A DNA stretch of 6,103 bases from Bacteroidales bacterium (lineage in GTDB: Bacteria > Bacteroidota > Bacteroidia > Bacteroidales > WCHB1-69), in NCBI GenBank assembly GCA_017394765.1, contig JAFPXF010000013.1:1-6103 (forward strand), written 5' to 3'. Shown here piece after piece: positions 1 to 3,943 of this stretch. The notes beneath the pieces are model-generated. The model did not search any database and was not told the DNA's origin. It saw nothing but the letters and a program-made list of their open reading frames with translations. Within the stretch, counting starts at the first letter, position 1, and every line of letters starts with the position of its first letter. A program made the position numbers and the translations under genes.

Positions 1-675
1 CGAAGTATCGGGAACCAGCGTACGCAGACTTTCGCTCAGCGAGGTGATGGGACTTACGGAGTTCATAATCTCGTGCGTGAGTACGCGGGTGAGCGAGATC
101 CACGAGTCAATCTCCTTGTTATCCAATTCGTTGTGTATGTCGTTGACAACCAAGATGCGGAGGTTGCGGTCGCGGATGCGGCTTTGGGAGACCTGGAGGG
201 AGAGTTGGCGGGTGCTTTCGCCGTCATGGAGGGTGAGCGTGCGGGTATCACCGGCCGCTGCCACGAGCAGCATGTCCGCCAGACCGCCACTCACGCGGTC
301 GAGCTGACGGATGTGGGTTAGCACGGGCAGCCCGAAAAGTTCCGCGGCTGCCCGGTTAGTCTGCGTGACGAACCCCTGTTCGTCATACGACACGATGCCG
401 GTGCGTACGTTTTCGAGAATTTGGGCGTAGTAGCGTTCTTTGTCGATGGTTTCCTGACGGGTACGACTGAGCATGTCGCGGATGCGGTTCAGCGACGCGG
501 CCAGCTCACGGTCGCTGCGCCGGCGGTTACCCTCGGGGAAGGTGAAGCTGAAGTCGCCGCCTGCCACTGCCTCCGACAGGAACTTGATGCGATTGTTAAT
601 CCGTCGGTTACGCCGGATCAGCAGAAACGTGGTGATAGACCACGCAAAGAGGATTGCTATGAAGATGGTGATCAT
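1..675 (-). CDS. Sensor histidine kinase, N-terminal 225 residues (partial at window edge)
   Basis: This is a membrane sensor kinase that would autophosphorylate on histidine and pass the phosphate to the response regulator encoded just upstream. Reading the minus strand from the ATG at 675 gives 225 uninterrupted codons to base 1, so the catalytic ATPase domain lies outside the window. Residues about 3-20 form one hydrophobic membrane segment, followed by a basic RRNRR stretch. Residues about 36-75 resemble a HAMP-like linker and about 80-180 a PAS-like sensor region (ENVRTGIVSYDEQGFV, then TNRAAAELFGL). The H-box is LTRVLTHEIMNSVSPITSL with the phosphoacceptor His201. The HEIMNS form is typical of NtrY-like kinases in Bacteroidota (family knowledge). 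An in-frame TAG lies about 20 bases upstream of the ATG, so no earlier start is possible. The gap to the regulator stop is 36 nt, which indicates one operon. With no large periplasmic domain visible, the PAS-like region is the probable sensor (inference). Confidence 0.9.
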   Translation of the reverse strand, partial: MITIFIAILFAWSITTFLLIRRNRRINNRIKFLSEAVAGGDFSFTFPEGNRRRSDRELAASLNRIRDMLSRTRQETIDKERYYAQILENVRTGIVSYDEQGFVTQTNRAAAELFGLPVLTHIRQLDRVSGGLADMLLVAAAGDTRTLTLHDGESTRQLSLQVSQSRIRDRNLRILVVNDIHNELDNKEIDSWISLTRVLTHEIMNSVSPITSLSESLRTLVPDTS

Positions 676-711
676 ATTGTGATTCGTTGGCTAATGGCCA
701 AAAGCAAATAG

Positions 712-2037
712 CTAAATTCCGTATTTCTTCATCTTGTTATAGAGGGTCTGCCGAGTAATGCCTAGCGTGGCGGCCACGGTGGTGAGGTTGCTGCCGCATT
801 TGGCGATGCATTTGCGGATTAACTCGGCTTCCATTTCCTCCAACGTGGTGATTTCCTGCGCGTTGTCTTTCGCCATCGGGGGCGTGAGTTTGAAATCCCG
901 CGCTTGTAATTCAGGGCCGTCGCTAACGATGACCGCGTGCTCCACGGCGTGTTCCAACTCGCGGATGTTGCCGTACCAAGGGTGTCCCATCAGTTTACGC
1001 GCAGCATCGGGACTCAGTTTGAGGGTGGGTTTGTGGTATTTTTCAGCAAAGACGGTCAGGAAACGCTCCGCGAAGGGTAGGATGTCCTCGCGGCGCTCGC
1101 GCAGGGGCGGAATTTCCAGGTGGATGGTGTTGATGCGGTAGTAGAGGTCCTCTCGGAACTCGCCGCGAAGCACTTTCTCGTCAAGCTTCTGGTTGGTGGC
1201 GCTGATGAGCCGGAAATCGACGGGGACAGCTTTGTTACTGCCTACGCGGGAGACCGTGCGCTGCTGGATGACCGTCAGCAGCTTGGCCTGCTGCGGGAAG
1301 GCGAGGTTGCCAATCTCGTCGAGGAAAAGGGTACCGCCGGCGGCCTCCTCTATTTTGCCCGCGCGGTCGCTCTTCGCGTCTGTGAACGCGCCTTTCACGT
1401 GCCCGAACAGCTCGCTTTCGAAAAGCGTTTCGGTTAGCGCACCCAAATCCACAGTCATGAAGGGTTTGTCAGTGCGGGCAGAGAGTCGGTGTATCTCTTT
1501 AGCCAGCAATGTTTTGCCAGTTCCGTTCTCGCCCGTGATGAGAATAGCGGCGTCCGTGGGGGCGATCTTTTCCACCATCAGTCGAAGTTCCCGCATCGCC
1601 GGACTGTCACTCCAGAACAGGGCGCTTTCGTTCTGCGATTTCCGTTTTAGGGCTCCCTTTTCGGGAGTACAGGCGCGGATGAGGGTAGCGATGAGGCGGT
1701 CATTGTCCCACGGCTTCACCACAAAATCGGATGCGCCCTCCTTCATGCCCGCCACTGCCAGCTCGATGTCGGCGTAGGCGGTGAAGAGCACCACGGGGAG
1801 CTGCGGGTAGAGCCGTTTGATCTCGCGGAGCCAGAAGAGGCCCTCGTTGCCGGTGTTGAGTCCGGCGGAGAAGTTCATGTCGAGCAGCACGACGTCGGGC
1901 CGGCACTGCTCGATCTGCCGCAGCAGGGTGTTGGGCGACGGCAGCGCGACCACCTGCCGAAACTCGCGATCCAGCAGCAGCTTGAGCGCGGCGAGCACGT
2001 TGCGGTTGTCATCGACGATGAGGATGGTGTTGAGCAT
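712..2037 (-). CDS. NtrC-family sigma-54-dependent response regulator (receiver, AAA+, Fis HTH)
   Basis: This 441-residue enhancer-binding regulator would activate sigma-54 promoters when phosphorylated by the adjacent kinase. Receiver domain, residues 1-120: acidic pair Asp9/Asp10, phosphoacceptor Asp53 in VVLLDMNF, Thr86 and Lys108 (VVKPW). The insert after Asp53 (SAGLNTGNEG) is common in Bacteroidota members. AAA+ domain, about 140-370: Walker A GENGTGKT at 169-176, sigma-54 loop GAFTDA at 216-221, Walker B GTLFLDE at 235-241, arginine-finger region FREDLYYR at 294-301 and sensor II GNIRELEH at 356-363. The Fis-type helix-turn-helix at about 399-440 has NLTTVAATLGITRQTLYNKM near the C-terminus. 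The length is normal for the family and all catalytic residues are present. The loop departs from canonical GAFTGA by Gly220 to Asp. The target genes are not visible. Because the gene is preceded by paired dyad sites, autoregulation is plausible (inference). Confidence 0.96.
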   Translation of the reverse strand: MLNTILIVDDNRNVLAALKLLLDREFRQVVALPSPNTLLRQIEQCRPDVVLLDMNFSAGLNTGNEGLFWLREIKRLYPQLPVVLFTAYADIELAVAGMKEGASDFVVKPWDNDRLIATLIRACTPEKGALKRKSQNESALFWSDSPAMRELRLMVEKIAPTDAAILITGENGTGKTLLAKEIHRLSARTDKPFMTVDLGALTETLFESELFGHVKGAFTDAKSDRAGKIEEAAGGTLFLDEIGNLAFPQQAKLLTVIQQRTVSRVGSNKAVPVDFRLISATNQKLDEKVLRGEFREDLYYRINTIHLEIPPLRERREDILPFAERFLTVFAEKYHKPTLKLSPDAARKLMGHPWYGNIRELEHAVEHAVIVSDGPELQARDFKLTPPMAKDNAQEITTLEEMEAELIRKCIAKCGSNLTTVAATLGITRQTLYNKMKKYGI

Positions 2038-2059
2038 CGATTCAGTTTTTCTTTATCGT

Positions 2060-2075
2060 TCCAAAAATCGCGCCA
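2060..2075 (-). promoter_or_regulatory. Candidate sigma-54 (-24/-12) promoter of the regulator-kinase operon
   Basis: On the minus strand the sequence reads TGGCGCG-ATTT-TTGGA. The sigma-54 consensus is TGGCACG-N4-TTGCW, so the GG and TTG anchors fall at the right distance. It differs by A to G in the -24 block and C to G at -12. The implied start is near 2049, about 12 nt before the ATG, which is short but workable. The two dyad sites at 2131-2169 would then be centred about 91 and 112 bp upstream, the usual distance for NtrC-type enhancers. A sigma-A type Bacteroidota -7 box (TATTTTTG, 2074-2081) overlaps the upstream end of this element and is a competing explanation. Confidence 0.4.
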
Positions 2076-2081
2076 AAAATA
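2074..2081 (-). promoter_or_regulatory. Candidate Bacteroidota -7 box (TAnnTTTG) of the regulator-kinase operon
   Basis: The minus strand reads TATTTTTG, a full match to the TAnnTTTG -7 element described for Bacteroides housekeeping promoters. It would give a 5' UTR of about 30 nt. No TTTG -33 element is present 19-21 nt further upstream, so the match is only half complete. The region is A/T-rich, and a chance occurrence is possible. Confidence 0.3.
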
Positions 2082-2130
2082 GAAAATATAACCATAACAG
2101 GGTATTGCCAGGAAACGAAAAAGATGCATT

Positions 2131-2169
2131 GTGTCCAAAAATGAGACGGTGGTGTCAAATTTTTGGACG
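2131..2169 (-). promoter_or_regulatory. Two tandem dyad sites (GTGTC-N9-GACG) phased at 21 bp, enhancer-like
   Basis: Two 18-bp sites of the form GTGTC-N9-GACG lie at 2131-2148 and 2152-2169 (read on the plus strand), offset by exactly 21 bp or two helical turns. Within the block, GTCCAAAAAT (2133-2142) and ATTTTTGGAC (2159-2168) also form a perfect 10-bp inverted repeat. Each half site is a short GTC/GAC dyad, as expected for a dimeric Fis-type helix-turn-helix. Paired, phased sites about 100 bp before the promoter are the classic layout of NtrC-family upstream activating sequences (family knowledge). That the adjacent regulator binds here is inference. Confidence 0.55.
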
Positions 2170-2200
2170 ATGAATGGCGAGGAGCGGGAAATATGCGACC

Positions 2201-2209
2201 CCTAACGGG
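2201..2209. repeat. Left copy of target-site direct repeat (CCTAACGGG)
   Basis: CCTAACGGG occurs here and again at 3837-3845, immediately outside the shared terminal sequence TAGGCTGCTC. The true duplication may be 5, 7 or 9 bp, because the outer bases GG/CC could belong to either repeat type. Confidence 0.8.
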
Positions 2210-2232
2210 TAGGCTGCTCAAAATAGTGTTTT
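2208..2232 (+). repeat. Left terminal inverted repeat of the insertion sequence
   Basis: Reading inward, this end begins GGTAGGCTGCTCAAAA and continues TAGTGTTTT. It matches the inward-reading right end over 16 bases without mismatch. After a 2-base gap the TAGT block matches too. The end overlaps the last codon and stop of the transposase gene (stop at 2231-2233). Confidence 0.85.
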
Positions 2233-2246
2233 AAAAACCAGCAGCC
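2212..2246 (-). terminator. Hairpin formed by transposase 3' end and IS left end, possible terminator
   Basis: AGCAGCC at 2240-2246 and GGCTGCT at 2212-2218 form a perfect 7-bp stem. Inside it, an A/T-rich AAAA/TTTT pair (2220-2223 and 2229-2232) can form a second small stem. In the minus-strand transcript the transposase stop codon sits in the loop. One arm of the stem is the terminal inverted repeat itself. No U tract follows, so a classical intrinsic terminator is not certain. It may instead limit transcription or translation across the element end. Confidence 0.4.
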
Positions 2247-3526
2247 GAAGATAGGGTTCTGATTCGTTTAGAGACCAGATTCTCAGGCAGATTCTGTTTT
2301 TCCCAAAGTTTGATGTTACGCACCTTTACATTTTCAAGGTGTTCCTTGAAGTTATACACCTTTGCCGACTCCTTGGTCGAAAGCTTTTCGAGGACGGGCA
2401 GCATCAGCACCATGGAGGTCACTCCGTAGAGTTTGTTTGGTGATTTGCGGCTTTTGTACACACCGAAGGAGGATTCTATGATGTCCGAGGAGTTGTTGTG
2501 CGTCTCGTCATCCCCCATCCACGACACCTCCTTCTTGAGATAACCTATGATGAAAAAACCAAGTCTGCGCATTCTCGCGTTACCCTGCAGGATTGTCGCC
2601 GTCAGGTGCCTGGCGCATTTGTCGGCGCTGGACCTCGAGAGGCCTTCGTGCTTGCACACCCTCTCGACGAAGCGGATGCTATGCATCACCTCGGAAAGCT
2701 CGTCCAAAAGGGAGGCGTGTGCCGGAACGAAGCTCAGTGCTGCCCTTTCAGCACTTTCCAGACGGTGGTACACTTTCAGAACCCTGAGGCTCCAGCTCAC
2801 CCAGTCGTCCAGGTTGATGAACCTGGCGACAGTCCTCTGTCTCGGGGGCATGAGGTAAGCCACCCGCTTCATGTTGTGCTGGAACTGGGCGTCGCTCATC
2901 TGTTTGCAATATTCCTTGAAGTCTTCCTCGTCCCTGTACGTGCGCTCCAGAAACACACCGAGCGAGTGGGTGATGTCCGCGTGGTGTCGGTAGCCGGCGT
3001 CTGACACGCCCTTTATCATGGCTTTGGCATTGTCGGTGATGACATACTCGGGGGCATGGCCCACTCTCTCTGCTGATTTTACCGCAGCCTGCCGGATCCC
3101 CTCTGCGTTGAAGCTCTCGGCGGTGTCGACGCCGATTACCGTGACGTCGCCGTGGGTGAGGGGACGCTGGAGATGCCTGGCCGGCGCAGCAAGCGTCAGG
3201 ACGAGCTTGTTGCTGGCTATCATCATGCTTTCGTCCAGGATCTCGCAGTACTCCCGGCTCTCGAGCTCCTCCGCGTTCTGGTTGTATGTGTCAAGGCCGC
3301 ACTTTCTGGTCCATGTGTCTATCGTGTTCGCACATGGAACCTTGCCCAGGGCGTTGTCGTAAACCTCGTTGAATGTCTCCATGACCTTTACAATTGAGCG
3401 GCCTCCCATGTCGATCCTTGTCCGAAGCAGGACTGAAAACCTGATCAGGGATTCACGGAAGTGGTGTCGTCTAACATGTTCAGAAACTCCTCGACAATCT
3501 CTTCCGGTATGGGAGGTGGCACACAA
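2231..3526 (-). CDS. DDE-type transposase, catalytic ORF of the insertion sequence (-1 frame relative to upstream ORF)
   Basis: This open frame of 431 codons carries the catalytic part of the transposase, which cuts and rejoins the element ends. Candidate DDE residues are Asp98 (EILDESMMIASNKL), Asp165 (YVITDNAKAM) and Glu351 (SSDIIESSFGVYKSR). Between the second and third lie HHADITHSL (182-189) and a long helical insertion. The TTG at 3526 is only the first available start of the frame. Residues 1-26 are rich in Arg, His and Cys and look out of frame, whereas from about 3448 (LIRFSVLLRTRIDMGG) the translation looks like real protein. The natural product is therefore probably a fusion of the 3675-3448 ORF with this one, about 481 residues. 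This needs either programmed -1 frameshifting or reflects a 1-base loss. I do not recognise the IS family. Confidence 0.85.
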   Translation of the reverse strand: MCATSHTGRDCRGVSEHVRRHHFRESLIRFSVLLRTRIDMGGRSIVKVMETFNEVYDNALGKVPCANTIDTWTRKCGLDTYNQNAEELESREYCEILDESMMIASNKLVLTLAAPARHLQRPLTHGDVTVIGVDTAESFNAEGIRQAAVKSAERVGHAPEYVITDNAKAMIKGVSDAGYRHHADITHSLGVFLERTYRDEEDFKEYCKQMSDAQFQHNMKRVAYLMPPRQRTVARFINLDDWVSWSLRVLKVYHRLESAERAALSFVPAHASLLDELSEVMHSIRFVERVCKHEGLSRSSADKCARHLTATILQGNARMRRLGFFIIGYLKKEVSWMGDDETHNNSSDIIESSFGVYKSRKSPNKLYGVTSMVLMLPVLEKLSTKESAKVYNFKEHLENVKVRNIKLWEKQNLPENLVSKRIRTLSSAAGF

Positions 3527-3675
3527 CGTTTTTTTTTGAGTGACTTCACCTCCTCCCAGGCTTTTGCCGCCTTGGCCTTGGCGGTGTTGAGCTTGCCTTT
3601 CAGCGACTTGTTCTCCTTCCGGCTCTGTTGGAGCTTCTCGCGGAGACGGGCGATTTCAGAATCTTTGTCGGTCAT
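3445..3675 (-). CDS. Transposase N-terminal ORF (coiled coil), same locus as the catalytic ORF
   Basis: These 76 codons begin at the ATG at 3675, just downstream of a -7 promoter box. Residues about 5-50 form a highly charged, Lys-rich amphipathic helix (ARLREKLQQSRKENKSLKGK), probably a coiled coil used for multimerisation. Residues 53-76 (PPPIPEEIVEEFLNMLDD) still look like authentic protein up to the TGA at 3447-3445. The catalytic ORF is open in the -1 frame across this last stretch and overlaps by 82 nt. An A9 run at 3528-3536 (minus strand) contains an A-AAA-AAA slippery heptamer in the correct phase. Alternatively, one missing C at 3448-3450 would join the two ORFs directly as Asn-Pro-Leu-Ile. 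It is unlikely to be an independent gene. Confidence 0.7.
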   Translation of the reverse strand: MTDKDSEIARLREKLQQSRKENKSLKGKLNTAKAKAAKAWEEVKSLKKKRCVPPPIPEEIVEEFLNMLDDTTSVNP

Positions 3676-3698
3676 AATGAAAATTTACTATTACGCCG

Positions 3699-3706
3699 CA
3701 AAGCTA
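3699..3706 (-). promoter_or_regulatory. -7 box (TAGCTTTG) of the transposase promoter
   Basis: TAGCTTTG is an exact match to the Bacteroidota TAnnTTTG element and lies about 24 nt before the transposase ATG at 3675. No TTTG is present at the usual 19-21 nt spacing. The nearest TTTG (3720-3723) is only 13 nt away. The position inside the element and the short leader make this the likeliest transposase promoter. Confidence 0.5.
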
Positions 3707-3724
3707 CTTATTGCCAAGACAAAA

Positions 3725-3739
3725 TGTGAACGATTCACA
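3725..3739. promoter_or_regulatory. Palindrome TGTGAA-CGA-TTCACA upstream of the transposase promoter
   Basis: This is a perfect 6-bp inverted repeat with a 3-base centre, located 18 bp upstream of the -7 box where the -33 element would be expected. The size and position fit an operator for a dimeric DNA-binding protein. A role in transposase regulation is inference. Confidence 0.35.
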
Positions 3740-3809
3740 AAAGTTTTTGAACCTGAAATTGTTGAAAAACATTCAGGAACAGGCGGTTGAAATGTCTGCG
3801 ATTGCCAAA

Positions 3810-3838
3810 AAAACAAACTATTTTTTGAGCAGCCTACC
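3810..3838 (-). repeat. Right terminal inverted repeat of the insertion sequence
   Basis: On the minus strand, reading inward, this end is GGTAGGCTGCTCAAAA, then AATAGTTTGTTTT. Compared with the left end it has two additional A residues before TAGT. It lies about 135-160 bases upstream of the first transposase ORF. Confidence 0.85.
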
Positions 3839-3845
3839 TAACGGG
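3837..3845. repeat. Right copy of target-site direct repeat (CCTAACGGG)
   Basis: This is identical to 2201-2209. Removing the element and one copy rebuilds a continuous target containing CCCC-TAAC-GGGG, a short near-palindrome centred on the insertion point. Confidence 0.8.
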
Positions 3846-3880
3846 GATGAGAATTTCTTCCTCACCGGAATAATCCCGAC

Positions 3881-3914
3881 CAGCGAGAAGAGACCGTCGT
3901 CGCACTTCTCGCTG
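3881..3914 (-). terminator. Stem-loop downstream of the M56 peptidase gene, candidate terminator
   Basis: CAGCGAGAAG (3881-3890) and CTTCTCGCTG (3905-3914) form a perfect 10-bp stem with a 14-nt loop, starting 30 nt after the M56 stop codon. No U-rich tail follows on either strand, so it is not a textbook intrinsic terminator. It could still end or stabilise the 3' end of the repressor-peptidase message. Confidence 0.45.
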
Positions 3915-3943
3915 TCGATGCGGATGTTGTGTAATGGCGAAAC

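Larger units (their letters stand above)
2208..3838 (-). mobile_element. Complete-looking insertion sequence, about 1.63 kb, family not assigned
   Basis: The element is bounded by terminal inverted repeats starting GGTAGGCTGCTCAAAA at both ends. It is flanked by a direct repeat and carries one transposase locus in two overlapping frames. The direct repeat can be parsed in three ways because repeat and inverted repeat share bases: 5 bp (TAACG, ends 2208/3838), 7 bp (CTAACGG, ends 2209/3837) or 9 bp (CCTAACGGG, ends 2210/3836). The transposase has DDE-type candidate residues, but I do not recognise the IS family with confidence. The element sits between the M56 peptidase gene and the regulator-kinase operon. 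It is transcribed in the same direction as both and does not interrupt an identifiable gene. Confidence 0.88.

Noticed and set aside
63..290. Minus-strand 75-codon frame inside the kinase region
   Set aside because: It lies in a different frame from the continuous kinase reading frame, which contains the H-box, and its translation is low-complexity.
1193..1777. Long plus-strand open frame (194 codons) opposite the response regulator
   Set aside because: It is antisense to conserved AAA+ motifs, its translation is low-complexity Ser/Arg-rich with no recognisable domain, and it arises from the codon bias of the real gene.
2094..2110. Second possible sigma-54 element, TGGCA...TGTTA on the minus strand
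   Set aside because: The spacing between the GG and the downstream G is one base short of the invariant distance, and the -12 block does not match.
2498..3004. Plus-strand open frame (168 codons) opposite the transposase
   Set aside because: It is antisense to the catalytic region of the transposase, with no domain signature and no promoter. It is a shadow frame.
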